Below, piece by piece: positions 1 through 5,693 of a stretch of DNA of 6,000 nt; the stretch's first letter is position 1, and every line of letters starts with the position of its first letter. The stretch comes from Pseudomonadota bacterium (GTDB lineage: Bacteria > Pseudomonadota > Gammaproteobacteria > Xanthomonadales > Xanthomonadaceae). The stretch lies in NCBI GenBank assembly GCA_023393895.1, contig JAEXBT010000162.1, positions 1 through 6,000 of the forward strand, in the 5' to 3' direction. Made by a program: the position numbers and the translations under genes. The notes beneath the pieces are model-generated. The model did no database searches. It had not been told where the DNA came from and saw nothing but the letters and a program-made list of their open reading frames with translations.

Positions 1-1522
1 CGCGGCCGAACTCGACAACGCCGGCCATGGCGGCTGGATCGCCACGCCGCTGGTACCGGGCGCGAACCCGAGCGGCGAACGCATCGCCGTGACCAATCCT
101 GCCGACCGCCGCGAGACCGTGGGCCACTGGCAGCCGGCCGATGCCGCGACCGTGGCCCGCGCGCTCGACAATGCGGTGGTCGCGCAGCCGGCGTGGGACG
201 CCACGCCCGTGGATGCGCGCGCGGCGATGCTGGAGAAGGCCGCCGATCTGCTGGAAAGCCGCATCGCGCGATACATGGCGATGTGCACGAAGGAAGCCGG
301 CAAGACGATCCCTGACGGCTTGGCCGAAGTGCGGGAGGCGGTCGACTTCCTGCGCTACTACGCGCTGGAGGCGCGCAAGCAGTTCACCTTGGAAGCACTG
401 CCCTCGCCCACCGGCGAGTCCAACACGCTACAGCTCGCAGGCCGCGGCGTGTTCGTCTGCATTTCGCCCTGGAACTTTCCGCTGGCGATCTTCATCGGCC
501 AGATCGCCGCGGCGCTCGCGGCCGGCAACAGCGTGATCGCCAAGCCGGCCGAGCAGACCAACCTCATCGGCTTTGCCGCGGTGAAGCTGCTGCACGAGGC
601 CGGCATTCCTCCAGACGTCCTGCAGTTCGTCCCGGGCGACGGCGCCACCGTCGGCGCCGCGTTGACGAAGGACGCGCGCGTCGCCGGCGTCTGCTTCACC
701 GGCTCCACCGAGACCGCACGCGCGATCAACCGGGCGCTGGCCGAACGCAGGGAAGGCGCGATCGCCACCCTGATCGCCGAAACCGGCGGCCAGAACGCGA
801 TGATCGCCGATTCCTCCTCGCTGCCCGAGCAGGTGGTCAAGGATGCACTGGGCAGCGCCTTCACCTCGGCCGGCCAGCGCTGCTCGGCCGCACGCGTGCT
901 GCTGGTGCAGGACGACATCGCCGACAAGGTGATCCACATGCTGGCCGGCGCGATGGCGGAACTCAAGGTCGGCGACCCGGGCCAGCTCTCGACCGACGTC
1001 GGCCCGGTGATCGACAACGACGCCAAGTGCCAGCTCGACGAGCATGCCTCGCGGATGTCGGGTGGGGTCGGGCGCCACATCGCCACGGCCACGCTGGGCG
1101 AGGGCACCGAACACGGCACCTTCTTCGCGCCGGTCGCCTGGGAGCTCGACAGCATCGACCAGCTGACGAAGGAGAACTTCGGGCCCGCGCTGCACGTGAT
1201 CCGCTGGAAGGCGGAGGAACTCGATGCAATCGTCGACACCATCAACGCGACGGGCTACGGGCTCACGCTCGGCATCCACTCGCGCATCGACGAGACCGTC
1301 GAACGCATCGTCAGCCGTGCCAAGGTCGGCAACATCTACGTCAACCGCAACCAGATCGGCGCGGTGGTCGGCGTGCAGCCGTTCGGCGGCCAGGGCATGA
1401 GTGGCACCGGCCCGAAGGCGGGCGGCCCGCACTACCTGCCGCGCTTCGCCACCGAGAAGACGGTGACCATCAACACGACCGCGGCCGGCGGCAACGCCTC
1501 GTTGCTGACGCTCGGCGAATAG
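1..1522 (+). CDS. putA: Bifunctional proline dehydrogenase / P5C dehydrogenase PutA, C-terminal part (5' end outside window)
   Basis: This is the glutamate-semialdehyde (pyrroline-5-carboxylate) dehydrogenase domain of PutA, which oxidises proline to glutamate in two steps at the inner membrane. The frame is open from base 2 through to the stop at 1520-1522, so the GTG at 89 is internal; the FAD-dependent proline dehydrogenase half should lie upstream. Numbering from that GTG, the ALDH landmarks are all present: the SPWNFP substrate/cofactor loop near residues 126-131, the FTGST nucleotide-binding motif near 203-207, the general base Glu231 in IAETGG, the catalytic Cys265 in AGQRCSA, and the PFGGQGMSGTGPKAGG signature near 431-446. 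The match to the remembered E. coli PutA C-terminal half is close over the whole domain. The protein ends about 25 residues after the last conserved ALDH block, so it lacks the long extra C-terminal domain of E. coli-type PutA. The promoter is not in view. Identification as PutA rather than stand-alone P5C dehydrogenase rests on this similarity and on the open upstream frame. Confidence 0.93.
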   Translation, partial: AAELDNAGHGGWIATPLVPGANPSGERIAVTNPADRRETVGHWQPADAATVARALDNAVVAQPAWDATPVDARAAMLEKAADLLESRIARYMAMCTKEAGKTIPDGLAEVREAVDFLRYYALEARKQFTLEALPSPTGESNTLQLAGRGVFVCISPWNFPLAIFIGQIAAALAAGNSVIAKPAEQTNLIGFAAVKLLHEAGIPPDVLQFVPGDGATVGAALTKDARVAGVCFTGSTETARAINRALAERREGAIATLIAETGGQNAMIADSSSLPEQVVKDALGSAFTSAGQRCSAARVLLVQDDIADKVIHMLAGAMAELKVGDPGQLSTDVGPVIDNDAKCQLDEHASRMSGGVGRHIATATLGEGTEHGTFFAPVAWELDSIDQLTKENFGPALHVIRWKAEELDAIVDTINATGYGLTLGIHSRIDETVERIVSRAKVGNIYVNRNQIGAVVGVQPFGGQGMSGTGPKAGGPHYLPRFATEKTVTINTTAAGGNASLLTLGE

Positions 1523-1548
1523 CGCACCGCCGCTGCATCGAGGCAAAG

Positions 1549-1575
1549 AAAAACCCCGCGCTAGGCGGGGTTTTT
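1549..1575. terminator. Bidirectional intrinsic terminator between putA and the fadL-type gene
   Basis: A perfect 11-bp inverted repeat pairs 1549-1559 (five A, then CCCCGC) with 1565-1575 (GCGGGG, then five T) around a 5-nt loop at 1560-1564. Read on the plus strand, it is a GC stem followed by a T tract 27 nt after the putA stop. Read on the minus strand it has the same form, 20 nt after the stop of the fadL-type gene at 1595. It therefore fits a Rho-independent terminator serving both converging transcripts. Confidence 0.93.
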
Positions 1576-1594
1576 CGTGTCGCGGTTCCGGTGA

Positions 1595-3004
1595 TCAGAA
1601 CTTGTAGGAAGCACCGATGCCGAAGACGTTGGCGTGCCCATCGAACTTGCCGTTGATGCTGGTGTAGCGTCCCTCGGCCACGTTGATCGGCAGGTTGGTG
1701 GTGGATTCGTCGATCTCCACGCGGGTGAACGAGGCATCCACCGAAAGCTGCGGCGTCGCCTTCCAGCTCAGGCCGACCGAATACAGGTTGCGGTCGTTGT
1801 CGGGCAGGCGCGGCGTGCGATCGACGTTGTTGGTCGGCGACTCATCCATGCCCACGCCCGCGCGCAGGGTGAAGGCATCGCTCAGCGCGAAGTCGGCGCC
1901 GATCGAATAGAACATCGTGTCCTTCCAGCGGAAGAGCTCGCGCGAGGCCGGCTGATAGGGGTTGCCGAAGTTGATCGTCACGTCATGCAGCGAGCTCCAG
2001 CCGGTGCGCTGGGCCTCACCGTAAAGGGTGACCCGATCGGTGACGCCCCACGATGCACTCAGGGTGTCGACGGTGGGCGTGACCAAGCGGGCACGGCCGG
2101 GCGTGTCCACGAAGCCGCGGCCCAGCACCATCAGCTGCATGCGCTGCGCGGGGGTCAGCGGCAGAGCGGGGTTGGCAGCGGTGGCTGCAAAACCGGCCTG
2201 CATGCCGGCGAAGGCACCCGGAACGGTGAAGTCGGCATCGCCATCGAAGTCATGCTTGATCTCGGAGCGGTGCGAATAACCAATGGCGAAGCGCTCGCTC
2301 GGGCGGAACTGCACGCCGGCGACCCACCCCAGGCCCTTGTGCTTGCCTTCCACGCTCACGCTGCCATCCGGGGTGGTGGCAAGCGCCGGGTTCACGCCGG
2401 CCAACATCACGCCAAGCGGCAGATCCTTGCCGAGCGTCACGTCCGCGCTTTCATAGATCAGGCCCACGCCCGCGGAGAACGCGGGGGTGATCTGGACCGC
2501 AGCCGACAGGGTCAGGTCGACGATCTGCAGGCTGGTCTCGGTTGCGTTGTAGCGGCCCACCCAGCCGGATTCCCACTCGGTGCCCGAGCCGAACGGCGCG
2601 GTGATGCTGGCGCCGAGGGTCAGCCCTTCAAGCGAACCCTTCATCGGCACGATCACGCCCAGCGAAGGCACCGCCTTCTTGCTGCCCGGGTTACCGCCCA
2701 GCCCACCGGAGATCGGCGTACCCAGTGCGGTGACACCGCTGCCGGAGAACTCTGCGGTCAGGTCGACGACGCCTACGCCGGCCTGCACCAGGGTGCGGTC
2801 GGTGTTCACCATCGCAGCCGGGTTGCCGGACACGGTGGCGGTGTCATCCTTGGCGACGGCAGTGCCGGAATAGGCGCGGCCACCCGCCTTGGTGCTCGTT
2901 TCGCGAAGCTGGAAGCCGGACGCGGCAGCGTTGCCGATGGCCAGGGCGCCGACGACGGCGACCGCCAATGCGGACAGGCGGGCGTGGCGGGATGCGTGCT
3001 GCAT
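1595..3004 (-). CDS. FadL/OmpP1/TodX-family outer-membrane transport protein
   Basis: A predicted 469-residue outer-membrane beta-barrel of the family that lets long-chain fatty acids or other hydrophobic compounds cross the outer membrane. The start chosen is the ATG at 3004. It gives a basic N-terminus, a hydrophobic core and an Ala-Ala-Ala cleavage site near residue 28, and GGAGAG lies 5 nt upstream. The frame stays open further upstream to 3100, but this would put about 32 non-signal-like residues in front. The mature N-terminus SGFQLRE followed by GRAYSG and the NPA motif at residues 61-63 matches the FadL plug and hatch region. A block with GTEWESGWVGRYNATE and many alternating strands follows. 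The last residues are YKF, the terminal Phe expected for barrel assembly by BAM. It converges on putA through a shared terminator and diverges from the rhomboid gene. Substrate cannot be read from sequence: fatty acids are the default, aromatic hydrocarbons the alternative. Confidence 0.92.
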   Translation of the reverse strand: MQHASRHARLSALAVAVVGALAIGNAAASGFQLRETSTKAGGRAYSGTAVAKDDTATVSGNPAAMVNTDRTLVQAGVGVVDLTAEFSGSGVTALGTPISGGLGGNPGSKKAVPSLGVIVPMKGSLEGLTLGASITAPFGSGTEWESGWVGRYNATETSLQIVDLTLSAAVQITPAFSAGVGLIYESADVTLGKDLPLGVMLAGVNPALATTPDGSVSVEGKHKGLGWVAGVQFRPSERFAIGYSHRSEIKHDFDGDADFTVPGAFAGMQAGFAATAANPALPLTPAQRMQLMVLGRGFVDTPGRARLVTPTVDTLSASWGVTDRVTLYGEAQRTGWSSLHDVTINFGNPYQPASRELFRWKDTMFYSIGADFALSDAFTLRAGVGMDESPTNNVDRTPRLPDNDRNLYSVGLSWKATPQLSVDASFTRVEIDESTTNLPINVAEGRYTSINGKFDGHANVFGIGASYKF

Positions 3005-3009
3005 GTGTT

Positions 3010-3015
3010 CTCTCC
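3010..3015 (-). promoter_or_regulatory. Ribosome binding site of the fadL-type gene
   Basis: On the minus strand this reads GGAGAG, 5 nt before the ATG at 3004-3002. It decides the start in favour of this ATG, which directly precedes a signal peptide, over in-frame GTG starts further upstream. Confidence 0.8.
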
Positions 3016-3098
3016 GTATGCTCGGTTGTGTATAAATTTGGTGGCCTGCGCCGCCTTGCGACGATGCCGGGATGGTCCCAGCATACGGCCCCGTCCGC

Positions 3099-3106
3099 AC
3101 TATAGC
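3099..3106. promoter_or_regulatory. Candidate symmetric -10 element for divergent transcription
   Basis: The palindrome CTATAG (3100-3105) reads TATAGT on the minus strand (3104-3099; 5 of 6 matches to TATAAT) and TATAGC on the plus strand (3101-3106; 4 of 6). It lies in the 171-bp divergent region between the fadL-type gene (start 3004) and the rhomboid gene (start 3176). No good -35 hexamer is visible at 16-18 bp on either side, so this is only a candidate. An alternative AT-rich element on the minus strand is TATACA (3033-3028), closer to the fadL-type start. Confidence 0.3.
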
Positions 3107-3166
3107 GGCTTTAACTTCCGCCTAACATCTCGCACTGCAGCGAATCCCGTATGGTGCGTTCACCCC

Positions 3167-3172
3167 GGAGGT
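3167..3172 (+). promoter_or_regulatory. Ribosome binding site of the rhomboid gene
   Basis: GGAGGT lies 3 nt before the GTG at 3176. The spacing is short, but the near-perfect anti-16S match and the absence of another start codon in frame nearby make this GTG the best start. The ATG at 3151 is in a different frame. Confidence 0.75.
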
Positions 3173-3175
3173 GCC

Positions 3176-3856
3176 GTGTTCGTCGCCATCCCCCCCCGCC
3201 AGAAGCGCCGCCTGCGTTGGGTCACGCCGTTGCTGGTGATCGGGCTGTGCACGACCTTCGTGTGGACCCAGTCATTACCCGCGGACGTTCGCCAGCAGCT
3301 GCTGCACGCCTGGGGCACCCTTGGCGGGTTCGGCGCCAATCCTTTCAGCGTGCTGGCCGGCACGCGCTGGGCAACCTTGTTCAGCGCCCTGTTCCTGCAC
3401 GGTGACTGGGCGCATCTGATCGGCAACCTGGTATTCCTCATGATCTTCGGTCTGCCGGCCGAGCGGGTCATGGGCTCCCTGCGCTTCCTGGCGGTCTTCC
3501 TGCTGGGGGGGGCCGCCGCCAACCTGTCCGCGGCGCTGTCGATCGCGGGCGACCAAGTGATCATCGGTGCCAGCGGCGCGGTCTCGGCGGTGATCGGGGC
3601 GTGGCTGACGCTGTTTCCCCGCGCGCGGCTCGGCGTGGTGATCCCGCTTGGCATGTTCCTCGAGTTCGTCCGCGCACCGGCTGCCCTGCTGATCGGACTG
3701 TGGGTGCTGCTGCAGGTGCTGTTCGCCTATATCGGCCCGGCCTATGGCCAGGTGGCGTGGGTCGCGCACGTGGCCGGCTTCGGGTTCGGCGGCCTGCTTG
3801 CGCTGCTCTCGCGTGGCGCGATCGCGCGGCAGATGCGCAAGGACCGCGGCTACTGA
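3176..3856 (+). CDS. Rhomboid-family intramembrane serine protease
   Basis: A 226-residue polytopic inner-membrane protein of the rhomboid (GlpG-like, S54) family, which cleaves transmembrane segments of other proteins inside the bilayer. The GTG start is set by the GGAGGT just upstream and gives a short basic N-terminus before the first hydrophobic segment (about residues 16-30). Further membrane segments are visible near 80-96, 101-122, 128-147, 152-164, 168-188 and 193-211. Catalytic and oxyanion residues are in place: HxxxN as His80 and Asn84 in the second segment, GASG with nucleophile Ser133, and the partner His198 in the last core segment followed by a Gly-rich stretch. No extra cytoplasmic domain is present. 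The gene contains a C8 tract at 3190-3197 and a G8 tract at 3505-3512. It diverges from the fadL-type gene and is followed 36 bp later by the DUF1820 gene on the same strand. Substrate unknown. Confidence 0.9.
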   Translation: MFVAIPPRQKRRLRWVTPLLVIGLCTTFVWTQSLPADVRQQLLHAWGTLGGFGANPFSVLAGTRWATLFSALFLHGDWAHLIGNLVFLMIFGLPAERVMGSLRFLAVFLLGGAAANLSAALSIAGDQVIIGASGAVSAVIGAWLTLFPRARLGVVIPLGMFLEFVRAPAALLIGLWVLLQVLFAYIGPAYGQVAWVAHVAGFGFGGLLALLSRGAIARQMRKDRGY

Positions 3857-3880
3857 GCAGGGTTCGGACTGACCCGCCCC

Positions 3881-3886
3881 TATAAT
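3881..3886 (+). promoter_or_regulatory. Perfect -10 box (TATAAT) for the DUF1820 gene
   Basis: TATAAT matches the sigma-70 -10 consensus exactly and stands out in a GC-rich 36-bp gap between rhomboid stop and next start. The usual distance from -10 to the transcription start would place +1 at or within a base or so of the A of the ATG at 3893. No convincing -35 hexamer or extended -10 TG is seen upstream; the best-spaced hexamers are GC-rich. Confidence 0.65.
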
Positions 3887-3892
3887 CGCGGC

Positions 3893-4207
3893 ATGACAAA
3901 GACGCTCTATCGCCTGCAGTTCCAGCACCAGGACAAGGTGTACGTGGTCTACGCGCGCCGGATCGCCTCAAGCGCGATCTGGGGGTTCGTGGAAGTGGGC
4001 GATCTCGATTTCGACATCCGCGAGGGCGTGCTGGTCGATCCGGCCGAGGAACGCCTGCGCGAGGAGTTCGCCGATACCCGCAGCCTGCACCTGCCGATGC
4101 ACAGCGTGCTGCGGATCGAGGAAGTGGAACGTCGCGGCAGCGCAGCGATCCATGAGGCGACCGAACCCGGTCGCGTGGTCACGCCGTTCCCGATGCCGCG
4201 TCGCTGA
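3893..4207 (+). CDS. DUF1820 family protein
   Basis: A 104-residue soluble protein without signal peptide or membrane segment. I recognise it as the DUF1820 family, small conserved proteins of Gammaproteobacteria with no assigned biochemical role. The recognisable core runs from residue 5 to about 80: a beta-rich start with KVYVVYARR, then SSAIWGFVEV, DFDIREGVLVDP, EERLREEF and the strongly conserved-looking LHLPMHSVLRIEEVE. The last 20 residues are a Pro-rich, variable-looking tail. The ATG at 3893 is the only sensible start, since homologues as I recall them begin just before the YRLQF-like strand. There is no Shine-Dalgarno sequence before it. A perfect TATAAT ends 6 nt upstream, so the mRNA is probably leaderless and transcribed apart from the rhomboid gene. 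The stop lies 5 bp from the stop of the converging protease gene, with no terminator between them. Function unknown. Confidence 0.88.
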   Translation: MTKTLYRLQFQHQDKVYVVYARRIASSAIWGFVEVGDLDFDIREGVLVDPAEERLREEFADTRSLHLPMHSVLRIEEVERRGSAAIHEATEPGRVVTPFPMPRR

Positions 4208-4212
4208 GGGCG

Positions 4213-5607
4213 CTACTTCACCGGCGGCGGTACCGGCGCGGGCTCGAGCGGTGGCTTGACCGTGGCCGGTGGTGATTTCCCGGGCCCACCCACGGGCGCA
4301 TCGCCCGCCATCCGCTTGAGTTCGAGCAACGCGGACTGCAGCGGCGCCTCGCCGGCCAGCACGTCGCCGGCGTGTTCACCGGCCATCGGCTCACCTTCCT
4401 CCTCGCCGCGAAGGTGGCCGGGCAGCGAGGCTTCGCTGATGGGGCTGCCTTCGCCGACGACTGCACCCTCGGGGCGCAGCACGACATCGGGCGCGATGCC
4501 CACGCCCTGGATCGATCGGCCGCTCGGCGTGTAATAGCGGGCGGTGGTCAGCTTCACCGCATCGCCATTGTCGAGCGGCAGCAGGGTCTGCACCGAGCCC
4601 TTGCCGAAAGTCCGGCTGCCGACCACGCGCGCGCGCTTGTGGTCGCGCAGCGCGCCGGCCAGCACTTCCGAAGCACTAGCCGAGCCGGCATCGACCAGCA
4701 CCACCACCGACGCGCCGCCAAGGACGTCGCCGCGGGTCGCGCTGAAGCTGGTGTCGCCCCCCTTGAGCCGGCCGCGGGTGCTGACGATCACGCCGGCATC
4801 CAGCAGGTCGTCCGCGATCTGCACCGCTCCGTTGAGCAGGCCGCCCGGATTACTGCGCAGGTCGATCAGCAGCCCCTTGAGCATGCCGCCGGATTGCGTC
4901 TTCAGCGCCGTGACTGCCTTGCTGAAATCGTCCGCCGTACCGCTTTGGAAACTGGCGATGCGCACATAGCCGTAGCCCGGATCGAGCACGCGATGGCGCA
5001 CGCTGTTGATACGGATGCGTTCACGCACCAGGCTGACATCGAAGGGTTTGTCGCGGCCTTCGCGTCGCACGGTGACCTTGACCGCGCTGCCGGCGGCGCC
5101 GCGCAGGGGCGTGCTGCCGTCATCGTTGGAGATCGGCTTGCCGTCGATCGCGGTGATCAGGTCGCCCGATTTCAGCCCCGCGCGATCGCCCGGGCCACCC
5201 TCGATTGGCGCGATCACCTTCAGCACCGGGCCGGGCTGCTGCTGCAGTTCAAGGCCGACGCCATCGTAGGCACCGCTCGCGTCCTGGCTGAAATCGCGCG
5301 CGGCCTCTCGATCGAAATACACACTGTGCGGATCGAGGTCGAGCAGCAGTCCGCGCAGCGCCGAATGCATCAATTTCTGGTCGGGTACCGGCTCGACGTA
5401 GGCTTCGCGGATCGCGTTGTAGACACTGACGAAGCGGCGGATCTCGGCCAGCGGCACCTGCTTGCTGACGCTTTCGGCGCCATCGGGGTCATCGACCGCA
5501 GCGACTTCGGGCTCGGCCTGCGGGGGCGTCGCGGGCGCGGCCTGTTGCGCCTGCACCGGCAGGGCCAGCAGCAGAGCCAGGGCGAAGACGAGCGGGCGAT
5601 GGGGCAT
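4213..5607 (-). CDS. S41-family carboxyl-terminal processing protease (Ctp, PDZ-containing), periplasmic
   Basis: A 464-residue exported serine protease of the CtpA/CtpB/Prc group, which degrades or trims periplasmic proteins from their C-termini. The start chosen is the ATG at 5607, with GGAG 6 nt upstream. The in-frame ATG at 5622 lacks a ribosome binding site and would add five residues. Domains in order: signal peptide (residues 1-20, cleavage after VQA), a linker rich in Ala, Pro and acidic residues (21-50), an N-terminal helical segment (52-110), a PDZ domain (about 115-197, with GVGLEL and GLKSGDLITAIDG), and the S41 core (about 205-380). The catalytic Ser311 lies in SASASE and Lys336 in FGKG; their 25-residue spacing equals that of E. 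coli Prc. The RSNPGG and YYTPSGRSIQGVGI motifs are also present. After about residue 385 comes an acidic then Pro-rich tail (446-464). Size and a single PDZ fit the CtpA type, not the larger Prc/Tsp type. It follows the envC-like gene by 86 bp on the same strand. Confidence 0.94.
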   Translation of the reverse strand: MPHRPLVFALALLLALPVQAQQAAPATPPQAEPEVAAVDDPDGAESVSKQVPLAEIRRFVSVYNAIREAYVEPVPDQKLMHSALRGLLLDLDPHSVYFDREAARDFSQDASGAYDGVGLELQQQPGPVLKVIAPIEGGPGDRAGLKSGDLITAIDGKPISNDDGSTPLRGAAGSAVKVTVRREGRDKPFDVSLVRERIRINSVRHRVLDPGYGYVRIASFQSGTADDFSKAVTALKTQSGGMLKGLLIDLRSNPGGLLNGAVQIADDLLDAGVIVSTRGRLKGGDTSFSATRGDVLGGASVVVLVDAGSASASEVLAGALRDHKRARVVGSRTFGKGSVQTLLPLDNGDAVKLTTARYYTPSGRSIQGVGIAPDVVLRPEGAVVGEGSPISEASLPGHLRGEEEGEPMAGEHAGDVLAGEAPLQSALLELKRMAGDAPVGGPGKSPPATVKPPLEPAPVPPPVK

Positions 5608-5613
5608 CGGTGA

Positions 5614-5617
5614 CTCC
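5614..5617 (-). promoter_or_regulatory. Ribosome binding site deciding the ctp start
   Basis: On the minus strand this reads GGAG, 6 nt before the ATG at 5607-5605. The alternative ATG at 5622-5620 is preceded by no purine-rich anti-16S match, so the downstream start, which directly opens the signal peptide, is preferred. Confidence 0.7.
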
Positions 5618-5645
5618 GGCATTCGAGATCGGATGAATGCGACCG

Positions 5646-5651
5646 ATTATG
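5646..5651 (-). promoter_or_regulatory. Candidate -10 box upstream of the ctp gene
   Basis: On the minus strand this reads CATAAT (5 of 6 matches to TATAAT), about 38 nt before the ATG at 5607. A transcript starting some 7 nt downstream would carry a leader of about 30 nt with the GGAG site. No clear -35 is seen at the right distance. The ctp gene could equally be read from upstream through the envC-like gene, since the 86-bp gap holds no terminator. Confidence 0.35.
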
Positions 5652-5693
5652 CGCGTTGCGCGCGCAGCCAGGTTGAGCGGGCGATGAAGGCGC

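Noticed and set aside
89..91. GTG as the true start of a stand-alone aldehyde dehydrogenase
   Set aside because: The same frame is open to the window edge, the upstream residues fit the linker before the PutA ALDH domain, and no ribosome binding site precedes the GTG.
428..1546. A 372-codon open frame on the minus strand opposite putA
   Set aside because: It lies wholly over a well-conserved ALDH domain with both catalytic residues, and its composition (Arg, Ala, Gly, Asp, His) is that of a shadow frame.
3108..3118. Inverted GCGG...CCGC arms around TTAA-rich centre in the fadL/rhomboid intergenic region as an operator
   Set aside because: Only the outer four bases on each side pair; the inside does not, so it falls short of a believable operator or hairpin.
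3151..3405. ATG at 3151 as a separate small gene or as the rhomboid start
   Set aside because: It is in a different frame from the rhomboid motifs, has no ribosome binding site, and yields an Arg/Pro-rich product with no features.
1634..3856. A 740-codon open frame on the plus strand running antisense to the fadL-type gene and into the rhomboid gene
   Set aside because: Its first two thirds mirror a clear outer-membrane barrel gene and give a His/Gly/Arg-rich sequence without domains, as expected of antisense frames in GC-rich DNA. Only the part from 3176 is a real gene, the rhomboid protease.
4372..5613. A 413-codon open frame on the plus strand opposite the ctp protease
   Set aside because: The minus strand carries signal peptide, PDZ and S41 motifs in order; the plus-strand product has no recognisable domain and is a codon-bias shadow.
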